64,000 bases of DNA, taken from the NCBI GenBank assembly GCA_021768245.1, contig JAETNO010000006.1, positions 1 to 64,000 on the forward strand, read 5' to 3'. This document shows, piece after piece, positions 8,621 to 16,546 of this stretch (within the stretch, counting starts at the first letter, position 1; the number at the start of each line of letters is the position of its first letter). This stretch comes from Bacteroidaceae bacterium. Its GTDB lineage: Bacteria; Bacteroidota; Bacteroidia; Bacteroidales; Muribaculaceae. The notes beneath the pieces are model-generated. The model worked only from the letters and a program-made list of their open reading frames with translations. It was not told the DNA's origin and made no database searches. A program made the translations under genes and the position numbers.

Positions 8621-9259
8621 ATGAAGCATACGTTGTTAGTTGTAACACTTGCTATCGGATGCGCGTTAGCAGGGTGTAACCGCAGTAAGCCATCATCAAT
8701 CGAGAACAATGCTTTTGAAGTAAAAAACATCTCTCCGATAGATAGTTTGAAACAAGTTACAAACAACCTCTCATTTTTTGACATATCACTTGGGAGCCAT
8801 AAAGATTCCATTGAAAAGGCAAAAGAACGAGGCTTGTGGAATTTAAATTATTTTGAGGGAAGCCAACCTTGCATATTTGCGAATCTGGAATTGCCTATAA
8901 CTTTAAGTCCAAAAGCAAGACTCTGTTTTCTTTTATATAACGACAGTATAGCTGAAATATCCATATCTTTTAGCGAAGATTCGGCCTTAGATTATTTTAC
9001 GGAATCTTTTGAAAATAAGTATGGCAAGGAATCAAGTTATCTGAATGAATATAAGTGGAGGACTTGGGAGTTCGCTAATCAGGAAATTGCCATAGAGAAA
9101 CATAATGAATCTGTTTTTGGTGGGAAATATACAATCTGTATGCGAGATAAGTCGCTTAAGCAAAAGTGGATAATAAGAAGCAAGCAAGGCGACATTCTTT
9201 CGGATGAACGTAAAAAAGAAATACAGAAAGACAAGGATGCAATCAACAATATGCTTTGA
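8621..9259 (+). CDS. Accessory lipoprotein of unknown function
   Basis: 212 residues. The signal peptide ends in a lipobox (IGCALAGC, Cys near residue 18), so it should be lipid-anchored. The mature part has two halves: FFDISLGSHKDSIEKAKERG and a beta-rich part (LCFLLYNDSIAEISISF), followed by a charged C-terminus rich in Lys and Glu. I do not recognise a family. It is the last gene of the small operon that starts with the HTH frames and is AT-rich like its neighbours. Confidence 0.6.
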   Translation: MKHTLLVVTLAIGCALAGCNRSKPSSIENNAFEVKNISPIDSLKQVTNNLSFFDISLGSHKDSIEKAKERGLWNLNYFEGSQPCIFANLELPITLSPKARLCFLLYNDSIAEISISFSEDSALDYFTESFENKYGKESSYLNEYKWRTWEFANQEIAIEKHNESVFGGKYTICMRDKSLKQKWIIRSKQGDILSDERKKEIQKDKDAINNML

Positions 9260-9357
9260 TTTTCCTGTAAAACAACTATCTTTGCAGTAGGTTTAACATA
9301 AGAGCCTAATAAAGCCATTCAGAGCTTATTCCGAGCAATCGGGGTAGGCTCTTTTTA
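9255..9357 (+). ncRNA. Candidate structured small RNA with three-way junction and own promoter
   Basis: TTTG at 9255-9258, 18 nt, TATCTTTG at 9277-9284 looks like a promoter, predicting a start near 9291. The transcript then folds with an outer stem AGAGCCTA (9301-9308) / TAGGCTCT (9345-9352) enclosing two hairpins. One is AAGC/GCTT (9312-9315 / 9324-9327). The other is CCGA/TCGG (9331-9334 / 9339-9342), capped by a GCAA tetraloop of the GNRA type. A T run follows at 9353-9357. It could be a free small RNA or a leader that attenuates the small ORF at 9370. Confidence 0.5.
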
Positions 9358-9369
9358 ATTTCTGTAAGA

Positions 9370-9507
9370 ATGGCAAATTTGGGCGCGCTCTTTTATGAGC
9401 TACATATCAAGAACTTTACCGACCAAGAACTGCAAGAGGTCGAAAATAAATTAAAGAGCTTCGGTATCGAGCTGGACATAAAGAAGCTCAACGACTGTGA
9501 AAGATAA
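9370..9507 (+). CDS. 45-residue protein, possible phage tape-measure N-terminal remnant
   Basis: ATG at 9370 to TAA at 9505-9507. The sequence opens MANLGALFYELHIKNFTDQE and continues as one charged helix (VENKLKSFGIELDIKKLN). The start resembles the first 40 residues of tail tape-measure proteins in Bacteroidota prophages, but the long body of such a protein is absent. It may be a relic or an independent small protein. It sits just after the candidate structured RNA and is closed by a perfect terminator. Confidence 0.4.
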   Translation: MANLGALFYELHIKNFTDQELQEVENKLKSFGIELDIKKLNDCER

Positions 9508-9545
9508 AAAATAGCGCAAATCATGAAATTTGCGCTATTTTTATA
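9508..9545. terminator. Strong terminator closing the accessory islet
   Basis: AAATAGCGCAAAT pairs perfectly with ATTTGCGCTATTT around a short CATGA loop, flanked by A and T runs. It can stop both the plus-strand islet transcript and the minus-strand fabI transcript ending at 9605. Confidence 0.8.
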
Positions 9546-9604
9546 AGGTTTATAGATGGTTATAGGATTTATTCTATACGAGCTGAAATGTCGTTAGGGA
9601 TTAA

Positions 9605-10462
9605 TTAGCCGTATTGGATTGTGCCGTCTTCGTTGCGGAATTGGTCGAAGCTTTTTTCATACTGGTCCATAGCGCGGAGGCTCATGCCCATGCTTGAGAA
9701 TCCACCGTCGTGGTAGAGATTCTGCATGGTTACCTTGCGGGTGAGGTCGGAGAACATGACGATACAGTAGTCAGCACATTCATCGGCATTGGCATTTCCT
9801 AACGGCGACATGCGGTTAGCGAAGTCCATGAGTGACGACATGCCTTTCACGCCACTTCCTGCAGTGGTTTGAGTGGGTGACTGCGAGATAGTGTTGATGC
9901 GCACTTGTTTTTCACGACCGTAGATGTAGCCGAAGCTGCGTGCTATTGATTCGAGAAGTGCCTTGGCATCTGCCATGTCGTTGTAACCGAACATTGTGCG
10001 CTGGGCGGCGATGTACGAAAGGGCAACGATGCTGCCGTGGTCTGCGATGGCATCGAGTTTCTTGGCTGCCTGAATCATCTTATGGAAAGAGATCGCGGAA
10101 ATGTCGAGAGTTTTGTTGAGCAAATCGTAGTCGATATCATCGTAGAGGCGTTTTTTGCGTACGTTTGGTGACATTCCGATTGAATGTAGCACGAAATCGA
10201 TTTTACCTCCGAGAATTTCCATTGATTTCTGGAAAACCATTTCAAGGTCTTCAACATTGGTTGCGTCAGCGGGGATTACTTCGGCACCGAGTTTTTCGCC
10301 AAGTTTGCTGACATCGCCCATGCGCACGGCAACGGGCGTGTTCGACAGAGTTATGACAGCGCCTTCTTCCACAGCTTTCTCAGCTACTTTCCAGGCAATA
10401 CTCATGTCGTTGAGCGCGCCGAATATGATGCCGCGCTTTCCTTTCAAAAGATTGTAAGACAT
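9605..10462 (-). CDS. fabI: Enoyl-[acyl-carrier-protein] reductase (NADH), FabI
   Basis: 285 residues, an SDR-fold enzyme that reduces trans-2-enoyl-ACP in the last step of each fatty acid elongation cycle. The nucleotide-binding start GKRGIIFGALNDMSIAW matches the FabI-type GxxxxxSIA motif. The active-site pair is the FabI spacing Y-x6-K in GYNDMADAK, near residue 160. QSPTQTTAGSGVKG is the substrate loop region. Length is normal for Bacteroidota FabI (slightly longer than the 262 of E. coli). A single gene transcribed from a promoter at 10498-10529. Confidence 0.96.
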   Translation of the reverse strand: MSYNLLKGKRGIIFGALNDMSIAWKVAEKAVEEGAVITLSNTPVAVRMGDVSKLGEKLGAEVIPADATNVEDLEMVFQKSMEILGGKIDFVLHSIGMSPNVRKKRLYDDIDYDLLNKTLDISAISFHKMIQAAKKLDAIADHGSIVALSYIAAQRTMFGYNDMADAKALLESIARSFGYIYGREKQVRINTISQSPTQTTAGSGVKGMSSLMDFANRMSPLGNANADECADYCIVMFSDLTRKVTMQNLYHDGGFSSMGMSLRAMDQYEKSFDQFRNEDGTIQYG

Positions 10463-10497
10463 AGATGTTTCTTTCGTTTTCGATTAGTTTTCGGCTG

Positions 10498-10529
10498 CAA
10501 ATTTACGCAGATTTCGCGGGATTAGAAAA
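10498..10529 (-). promoter_or_regulatory. fabI promoter
   Basis: On the minus strand TTTT (10526-10529), 20 nt, TAAATTTG (10498-10505), about 35 nt upstream of the fabI ATG. Near-consensus Bacteroidales promoter. A divergent plus-strand -10 box TACTTTTG for the methyltransferase gene lies at 10568-10575. Confidence 0.5.
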
Positions 10530-10623
10530 TTTGGCCTGATTTTGCCATGCTTTTGTTGCATAATGACTACTTTTGCAGACAATTGTCAACTAATGCCAAA
10601 GATAAAGTATATAGATATAATAT

Positions 10624-11424
10624 ATGTCGATTGAACCAATCACTTCTCTCAATCATCCGGGAGTGGAAATTTTCAGCTCGCTTACCGAGGCGCAGCTTCG
10701 CAACCGACTTGACCCGCAAAAAGGAATTTTTATAGCTGAAAGCCCTAAGGTGATTCGGGTCGCAATGTCAGCCGGTTACGAGCCATTGGCATTATTGTGC
10801 GAACAGAAGCATATCACAGGAGACGCAGCAGATATAATAGCGGCTTGTGGCGATATTCCCGTTTACACGGGGGAGCGTGAGCTGCTTGCCGAACTGACAG
10901 GCTATACCCTTACGAGAGGTGTATTATGCGCGATGAGAAGGCGGGATTTTCTTCCTGTCGGTGAGTTGTTGGAAGACGCGAGAAGGATTGTTGTGATTGA
11001 CAGTGTAGTGGATACTACGAATATAGGAGCCATCTTCCGCTCGGCTGCCGCGTTGGGGGTTGATGCTGTTTTGTTGACTCCGACTTCGTGCGATCCTCTC
11101 AACCGGCGTGCAATCCGAGTGTCAATGGGGACGGTATTCCTTGTCCCGTGGGCATGGCTTGAAGCTCCGATATCGTCATTACATCAATATGGATTCCGCA
11201 CAGTGGCGATGGCCTTGACTGATAAGTCAATCGCGTTGGACGACCCACGCCTTAAATCGGAAGAGAGGCTGGCAATCATAATGGGGACTGAAGGCGACGG
11301 GCTCGCTGCTCGGACGATTGATGAGGCGGATTATACGGTTCGTATCCCGATGGCTCATGGCGTAGATTCGCTCAATGTGGCAGCTGCCGCAGCGGTAGCC
11401 TTTTGGGAATTGACCAAGAAATAA
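10624..11424 (+). CDS. TrmH/SpoU family RNA 2'-O-methyltransferase
   Basis: 266 residues. An N-terminal substrate-binding region (GIFIAESPKVIRVAMSAGYEP) precedes the SpoU methyltransferase knot. The three knot motifs are visible: motif 1 around VVDTTNIGAIFRSAAALGVD, motif 2 in IIMGTEGDGL, motif 3 in VRIPMAHGVDSLNVAAAAAVA. It uses S-adenosylmethionine to methylate a ribose in rRNA or tRNA; the exact target cannot be told from sequence. It is divergent from fabI and ends before the palindromic terminator at 11499-11541. Confidence 0.9.
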   Translation: MSIEPITSLNHPGVEIFSSLTEAQLRNRLDPQKGIFIAESPKVIRVAMSAGYEPLALLCEQKHITGDAADIIAACGDIPVYTGERELLAELTGYTLTRGVLCAMRRRDFLPVGELLEDARRIVVIDSVVDTTNIGAIFRSAAALGVDAVLLTPTSCDPLNRRAIRVSMGTVFLVPWAWLEAPISSLHQYGFRTVAMALTDKSIALDDPRLKSEERLAIIMGTEGDGLAARTIDEADYTVRIPMAHGVDSLNVAAAAAVAFWELTKK

Positions 11425-11498
11425 AATCTGTGTGGATTTATATAGTATAATAGTATACAAGACAGAAATAATATCGGGATAAGATTCCCTAAACATAG

Positions 11499-11541
11499 AA
11501 GACGGGATATGGCCCGTTGTCAAAGTGCCATATCCCGTCTT
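11499..11541. terminator. Bidirectional terminator between the methyltransferase gene and rhaD
   Basis: AAGACGGGATATGGC (11499-11513) pairs perfectly with GCCATATCCCGTCTT (11527-11541) around a 13-nt loop. It separates two convergent genes. Confidence 0.75.
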
Positions 11542-11564
11542 AACGTCCGGATAACTTTCCTTAA

Positions 11565-12374
11565 TTATTTAGGAAGATTGAAAGCGATTGTCATTTCACG
11601 CATCTGTTCATCGCTCATGCCGTCAGGCTCGAAGCCCATGTTTTTCGCAGCGATGTATATAAGAGCGGATTTGTTGAGGACATCGACCTGGTCAAATGCC
11701 TGCATTATATCCTCTTCGATAGCGAATACGCCGTGTTTTTCCCAAAGAGTCACGTCATAGTCTCCAAGTTCACGGATGGTGGACTGAGCCAGTTCGTTTG
11801 AACCTGGGAGCTGGTAGGGGATGATGCCGAGACCGCGCGGGCAGAAAGCCTTGGTTTCAGGAATCATGCTCCAAAGAAGACGGGTGGCCACATCCTTTTC
11901 AAGGAACTTCTTGCAATGAGACATTGCTACGAGTTCGATGGGATGAGTGTGGAGCGAGGCTTTGTAATTAGAGCCTTTGCCGATGAGATAGTCGTGGACA
12001 GCAAGGTGGGAAGGAAGTTCCGAGGTAGGCCTCACGGGATTGTCTGCGATAATTTCATAGTGGGCGCAGTCGTCTGTGATGCGGATAACGGAACCGTTCT
12101 CCATGGGCCAACGTGCAAGGTCGCGCATGCGCTTGTTGGTTCCCTTGCAGAAGAAATAGCATCCTTTAAGGTTAGGGAGTGTGGCTCCGATTGGAGCAGC
12201 GGGGGCAATAGCCGGCATGGCGCGGATAGCGTCGTCGACGTATTCGGTAATATTTACTGTGATATTGCCGCCATTGCGCTCGGCCCAGCCTTTTTGCCAA
12301 AGGTAGCCTGCAACTTCAGCCACTTTATTTACTTCCCGTTCGAGGGCGGGACGGTTGTCAAGAATTGAAGACAT
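11565..12374 (-). CDS. rhaD: L-rhamnulose-1-phosphate aldolase
   Basis: 269 residues, class II (zinc) aldolase. It splits L-rhamnulose-1-phosphate into dihydroxyacetone phosphate and L-lactaldehyde, the last step of phosphorylative rhamnose breakdown. Zinc-binding histidines are visible in ASLHTHPIELVAM, with a further His in TLWEKHGVFAIEED. GGNITVN near residue 38 is the phosphate-binding loop. It is the last gene of the rha block, 13 nt after rhaT. Confidence 0.95.
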   Translation of the reverse strand: MSSILDNRPALEREVNKVAEVAGYLWQKGWAERNGGNITVNITEYVDDAIRAMPAIAPAAPIGATLPNLKGCYFFCKGTNKRMRDLARWPMENGSVIRITDDCAHYEIIADNPVRPTSELPSHLAVHDYLIGKGSNYKASLHTHPIELVAMSHCKKFLEKDVATRLLWSMIPETKAFCPRGLGIIPYQLPGSNELAQSTIRELGDYDVTLWEKHGVFAIEEDIMQAFDQVDVLNKSALIYIAAKNMGFEPDGMSDEQMREMTIAFNLPK

Positions 12375-12387
12375 GTTAATTGAATGT

Positions 12388-13392
12388 TTAAATCAATTGA
12401 GGTAGGAATGATGAAACAATGAGAACGATTATACCAATTATGAGCACTGTGATTGTGTTGCGCGAGCATCCTTTCCATTCTTTCAGGATTATGCCCCATA
12501 CGTTTGAGAACACAACGTTGAGTGCCATTAGTATGCAGAAGGCGAATGTGAACAGAGTGGGGGACTCTGTGAGGAATCCTTTGCCAAGAGCGAGGCCGAA
12601 GAACTGGCTATACCACAATGCACCGGCGAGCAGGCAGAAAATCAGGTTGTTGACCCATACGGAGCCGTTTGAGTAATCGGCCCATGTGGAATTTCTGGAG
12701 TTCTGGTAAAAGCAGTAGACAGCATTGGTTATGAAGCCTCCGAGAGTCACGAGGAAAGTGGCAGGGAGAGTGGTGAACATCGGGTTGACTCCGTCGAAAT
12801 GGATTTCAGAACCCTGATACAGGCCGATGTTGAAGCATGCGCTCATGAAGCCGGCAAGCAGTGCAACGGCTATGCCTTTGGGGAAGTTGAAATCCTTTAC
12901 AGCTTTCTTCTTCTCTTCCTCACTGAGGGAGTTGGCTTTCATTGACCCTGCCACACCGATGATTGCGATGCCTATAAGTGTCACGACAACACCGATAATC
13001 ACGGCTGTAGTAATCGATGAGGCCTGTCCGGTGAAGAGCGGAGCGAGGATGGTGCCGAGACCGGCGCAAGTGCCGAGGGCGATGGACTGTCCGAGGGCGA
13101 CTCCGAGATAGCGCATCGAAAGGCCGAATGTCAGACCTCCGACACCCCAGAGCGCACCATAGAAGATTGTCATGAACGTAGCCTTCGGATCCGCAGCAAA
13201 GAGTTCTCCTAAAGAGTGCCCTTCAGGAACGGCCAGAAGTGCTCCTAAAAACGGAAGCAAGAGCCAAGCAAAGAAGCCCTGCACAATCCAGTAGCTTTCC
13301 CAACTCCAGGATTTAATCTTGTTGATGGGCACATAGCAACTCGATTGGCAGAAAGCTCCTATGGCTATGATTAATAAACCGATAATTATCAT
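12388..13392 (-). CDS. rhaT: L-rhamnose/proton symporter RhaT
   Basis: 334 residues with about ten hydrophobic segments, an inner-membrane permease of the drug/metabolite transporter superfamily that imports L-rhamnose with H+. The start has the RhaT-type GAFCQSSCYVPINKIKSWSWESYW, and LRYLGVALGQSIALG is another conserved stretch. Its ATG overlaps the rhaA stop by one base (TAATG), which indicates translational coupling. It fits between the isomerase and aldolase genes. Confidence 0.95.
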   Translation of the reverse strand: MIIIGLLIIAIGAFCQSSCYVPINKIKSWSWESYWIVQGFFAWLLLPFLGALLAVPEGHSLGELFAADPKATFMTIFYGALWGVGGLTFGLSMRYLGVALGQSIALGTCAGLGTILAPLFTGQASSITTAVIIGVVVTLIGIAIIGVAGSMKANSLSEEEKKKAVKDFNFPKGIAVALLAGFMSACFNIGLYQGSEIHFDGVNPMFTTLPATFLVTLGGFITNAVYCFYQNSRNSTWADYSNGSVWVNNLIFCLLAGALWYSQFFGLALGKGFLTESPTLFTFAFCILMALNVVFSNVWGIILKEWKGCSRNTITVLIIGIIVLIVSSFLPQLI

Positions 13393-14645
13393 TAGCGCTT
13401 GGATGTTACGTCTTTTTCATATTTCTCCACTTCGGCAATGAAGCTTTCGCCGACGGGCACGTTGTTCTTGAGGCAGAACATATCGTAGACTGCGTTCCAG
13501 GGAAGGTTCTTGCACTCTTCGAGAAGGGCAAGACGCTGGAATTTCTTGTCGTCGAGTTCATATTTGCGGATAGTGGCGGTTGGTTCGAGAAGGGCGCGGA
13601 GCATGCACTTCTGGGCTGCGCGGCTACCGATTACGTAAGCACCGATACGGTTGAGTGTGCCGTCGAAGTAGTCGAGTCCATAGTGAACACGGTTGAGGGC
13701 TCCTGCACGAACGATTTCGCTGAAAAGGTCCATTGTCGGGTCGTCCATAATGGTAACATGGTCGGAATCCCAACGAACGGGACGGGAAACATGGAGCATG
13801 AGTTCGGGAACGAAAAGCAGCATGGCTGATACCTTGTCGGCAACGCTTTCTGTCGGGTGGAAGTGACCGGTGTCGAGGGTAATCATCATGTCGTTCTTGG
13901 CGGCATAAGCAGTATAGAAGTCATTGGAGCCTACAGTGTAGCTTTCAAGGCCGATACCGAACACCTTTGATTCCACACAGTCCTTCATCCAGTCATATTT
14001 GTGCTCGAAAATCTGGTCGAGGGAGTCTTTGAGGAGTTCGCGATAGAGATAGCGGTTGACTGTGATGTCCTTGCTGCCGTCGTGAACCCAAGTGTTCATG
14101 ATACAGGGATCCTGCTGAGCTTCGCCGATTGCCTGGGAAATCGCACGGCAACGTTTCGAGTGCTCAATCCAGAAGTCGCGGATGCCCTTGTCGGGATTGG
14201 CGAGGCTGAGATCGCCACTCTTGGGGTGGGAGAAAGATGTAGAGTTGAAATCAAGTTTCACGTCATTGGCCTTACCCCAGTCAATCCAGCTCTGGAAATG
14301 CTCTACGGAGCATTGGTCGCGGTCAACGAACTTACCGCCGAAGTCACCGTAGATTTCATGGAGGTTAAGGCGGTGCTTGCCGGGAATAAGGCTCATTGCA
14401 TAGAGTATATCGTCGCGAAGTTCGTTGATGTTGCGTGCCTTGCCGGGATAATTGCCGTTAACCTGAATACCGCCGGTAAGCGAGCCACCCTGGTTTTCAA
14501 AGCCGGCTACGTCGTCAGCCTGCCAGCAATGCATGCTGAGATGGAAGTCCTGCATCTGTTCGAGCACTTTGTCGGTATCGACACCTACTGCTGCATAACG
14601 TTCTTTTGCGATTTCATACGCTTTTTTTACTGATTCTTCTTTCAT
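13392..14645 (-). CDS. rhaA: L-rhamnose isomerase
   Basis: 417 residues, cytosolic. It converts L-rhamnose to L-rhamnulose with a divalent metal. Metal-site signatures of the RhaA family are present: KLDFNSTSFSHPKS, ITLDTGHFHPTE and SRPVRWDSDHV. Length fits the family. The stop codon overlaps the rhaT start, and the gene starts 33 nt after rhaB, so it belongs to one polycistronic unit. Confidence 0.95.
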   Translation of the reverse strand: MKEESVKKAYEIAKERYAAVGVDTDKVLEQMQDFHLSMHCWQADDVAGFENQGGSLTGGIQVNGNYPGKARNINELRDDILYAMSLIPGKHRLNLHEIYGDFGGKFVDRDQCSVEHFQSWIDWGKANDVKLDFNSTSFSHPKSGDLSLANPDKGIRDFWIEHSKRCRAISQAIGEAQQDPCIMNTWVHDGSKDITVNRYLYRELLKDSLDQIFEHKYDWMKDCVESKVFGIGLESYTVGSNDFYTAYAAKNDMMITLDTGHFHPTESVADKVSAMLLFVPELMLHVSRPVRWDSDHVTIMDDPTMDLFSEIVRAGALNRVHYGLDYFDGTLNRIGAYVIGSRAAQKCMLRALLEPTATIRKYELDDKKFQRLALLEECKNLPWNAVYDMFCLKNNVPVGESFIAEVEKYEKDVTSKR

Positions 14646-14678
14646 GATTAGGTATTGTTTTGGTAAGTTGATTGGTTT

Positions 14679-16112
14679 TTATTTTGGAAGATAGGTTGTT
14701 GTTTCTGTTGAGTTGATTGCCACATGGCGCATCTCGTTCAAATCTTTTACACGTCCGTCGGCCCGGAGTTGCACAAGTACATTGCCGAGAGCCGTCGACT
14801 CCGTGGGGCCGGCGATAACCGGCATCTGCAGGGCATCTGCTGTGAGCTGCATGAGATGGGCGTTCAGTGAACCGCCACCTATGACATGGAGAACATTGAT
14901 TTCCTTGGGAGAGAGCTCGCGCAGCCATCCGAGCACTTCTTTATATCGATGGGCGAGGCTGCGGAATATGACTCTTACGAAATCAGCTGGCGTTTCGGGC
15001 ACTCTCTGGCCAGTGCGCTTGCAATAGTCGGCGATAGCCTCAGTCATGGAGACTGGATTTGCAAATGAAGAATCATCGGGATTTATAACGCTGCTGATAT
15101 CGGATTGGGTATAAAGGGCGCAAAGCTCGGCCACGCTTTCGGGAGCATCCTTAAATTCTGTTCTGGCGCGTTCGAAGAGCCACATGCCACAGATGTTTTT
15201 CAGATAGCGTATTGACCCGTCAAGGCCACCTTCATTTGTGAAATTGTATCCAAAGCCTTTTTCATTTATAATCGGTTCAGGTGTTTCGATACCGAGCAGA
15301 GACCAGGTGCCACAGCTCAGATAGGCGAATTTCTCGTCTTTTGCAGGGACTCCGATTACTGCGGATGCCGTGTCGTGGCCTGCGACAGCTACGACCGGTA
15401 TGGCATCGAATCCTGTGAACTTCTGGACTTCAGGGGTGAGAGTGCCGATGATATGACCCGGATTGACGAGTTTGCCAAAGCGGTCTGCGGTGAGCCCCAC
15501 TTTTTCAAGCAGTTCTCCGTCAAGCTGTCCTGTTGTAGGGTTGAGTATCTGTGACGTGGATGCTACGGTGTATTCAGTCACGGCATTGCCTGTCAGCATA
15601 TAGCTCAAGGCATCCGGGATGAATAATATTTTATCGCAATGATGTAGGGCGTTCGCGCTGTCCTTGCTTAAGGTGTAGAGCTGGAAAAGAGTATTGAAGT
15701 CCATGAACTGTATTCCGGTCTTGTCATAGACTGTTTCCTTAGGCATTTCCTCGCAGAATTTGTCGACAGCGCCTACGGTGTGGGTATCGCGGTAGCAGTA
15801 GGGTAGTCCGGCGAGAGTTCCGTCGGCATAGAAATAGGCTACATCACAGCCCCAGGTGTCAATGCCTATGGATTTAGCTTTGGCTCCGAGTTTTTCAAGT
15901 TTGCCGGCGGCAATCTTCAGACCGGTCAGGATTTCATTGTAGAGGCCGGGGAGATTCCAGAATATATGTCCGGCGATAGGGAGCATAGGATGCTTGAAAC
16001 GATGCAGCTCTTCGGTTGTCACTTTCTCACCGTCGAACGCCGCGAGAATTAGACGTCCGCTTGTAGCGCCGAGGTCGACAGCTATATAATAGGTGGTTTC
16101 TGTTTCTTTCAT
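14679..16112 (-). CDS. rhaB: Rhamnulokinase
   Basis: 477 residues, FGGY sugar kinase fold. It phosphorylates L-rhamnulose with ATP to give the 1-phosphate. N-terminal phosphate motif: YYIAVDLGATSGRLILAAFDG. The C-terminal ATP domain shows HVIGGGSLNAHLMQLTADAL and AGPTESTALGNVLVQ. VVAVAGHDTASAV lies between the two domains. Second gene of the rha block proper, 51 nt after rhaM. Confidence 0.96.
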   Translation of the reverse strand: MKETETTYYIAVDLGATSGRLILAAFDGEKVTTEELHRFKHPMLPIAGHIFWNLPGLYNEILTGLKIAAGKLEKLGAKAKSIGIDTWGCDVAYFYADGTLAGLPYCYRDTHTVGAVDKFCEEMPKETVYDKTGIQFMDFNTLFQLYTLSKDSANALHHCDKILFIPDALSYMLTGNAVTEYTVASTSQILNPTTGQLDGELLEKVGLTADRFGKLVNPGHIIGTLTPEVQKFTGFDAIPVVAVAGHDTASAVIGVPAKDEKFAYLSCGTWSLLGIETPEPIINEKGFGYNFTNEGGLDGSIRYLKNICGMWLFERARTEFKDAPESVAELCALYTQSDISSVINPDDSSFANPVSMTEAIADYCKRTGQRVPETPADFVRVIFRSLAHRYKEVLGWLRELSPKEINVLHVIGGGSLNAHLMQLTADALQMPVIAGPTESTALGNVLVQLRADGRVKDLNEMRHVAINSTETTTYLPK

Positions 16113-16163
16113 GGTTTTTATGATGATTCGATATATTGAAATTATTGACTGCTTGTTTGCCGT

Positions 16164-16481
16164 TTAATCCAGGTGCAGAACTTCTTCAATCGGGACAGTG
16201 ACAGGCGAATTGTCGGGATTGACTTCCATTATGTCCGCCATATAATCCCACCATTTGCGTGTAATCTCATCGGCGGCTTCAACGTCCTGTGAATTGTTCT
16301 CTCCTTCCACTTCCTGATATCCGAAAAGTATGTTGGTGTCTTTGTCAAGAAATATGGAGTAGTTTCTGACTCCTGACTCGGCAATCCTGCGTCTCAGCTC
16401 AGGCCATATCGCGGCATGGCGTCGCGCATACTCTTCTTCGAAGCCAGGTTTTAGATACATTTTGAATGCGAATCTTTTCAT
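16164..16481 (-). CDS. rhaM: L-rhamnose mutarotase
   Basis: 105 residues, ferredoxin-like fold. It interconverts alpha and beta L-rhamnose. Family signatures: FKMYLKPGFEEEYARRHAAIWPEL (with the catalytic His) and YSIFLDKDTNILFGYQEVE, ending with the WWDYMADIM segment. It starts the sugar-catabolic genes, with its own promoter-like site at 16501-16531. Confidence 0.93.
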   Translation of the reverse strand: MKRFAFKMYLKPGFEEEYARRHAAIWPELRRRIAESGVRNYSIFLDKDTNILFGYQEVEGENNSQDVEAADEITRKWWDYMADIMEVNPDNSPVTVPIEEVLHLD

Positions 16482-16500
16482 TGGTATTATGAGGGATAAA

Positions 16501-16531
16501 TTTAGATATAATTTTTTAAATTTTTGTCAAA
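16501..16531 (-). promoter_or_regulatory. Promoter-like site upstream of rhaM
   Basis: On the minus strand TTTG (16528-16531), 19 nt, TATCTAAA (16501-16508), 20 nt upstream of the rhaM ATG. The -10 part is only a half match. It could give the rha genes expression separate from the GH2 gene upstream. Confidence 0.4.
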
Positions 16532-16546
16532 ATATGGGACAAAACT

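Noticed and set aside
6874..9545. Integrated element with attL at the tRNA-Thr 3' end and attR near 9.5 kb
   Set aside because: No second copy of the tRNA 3' end and no integrase were found in the interval; kept only as an accessory islet.
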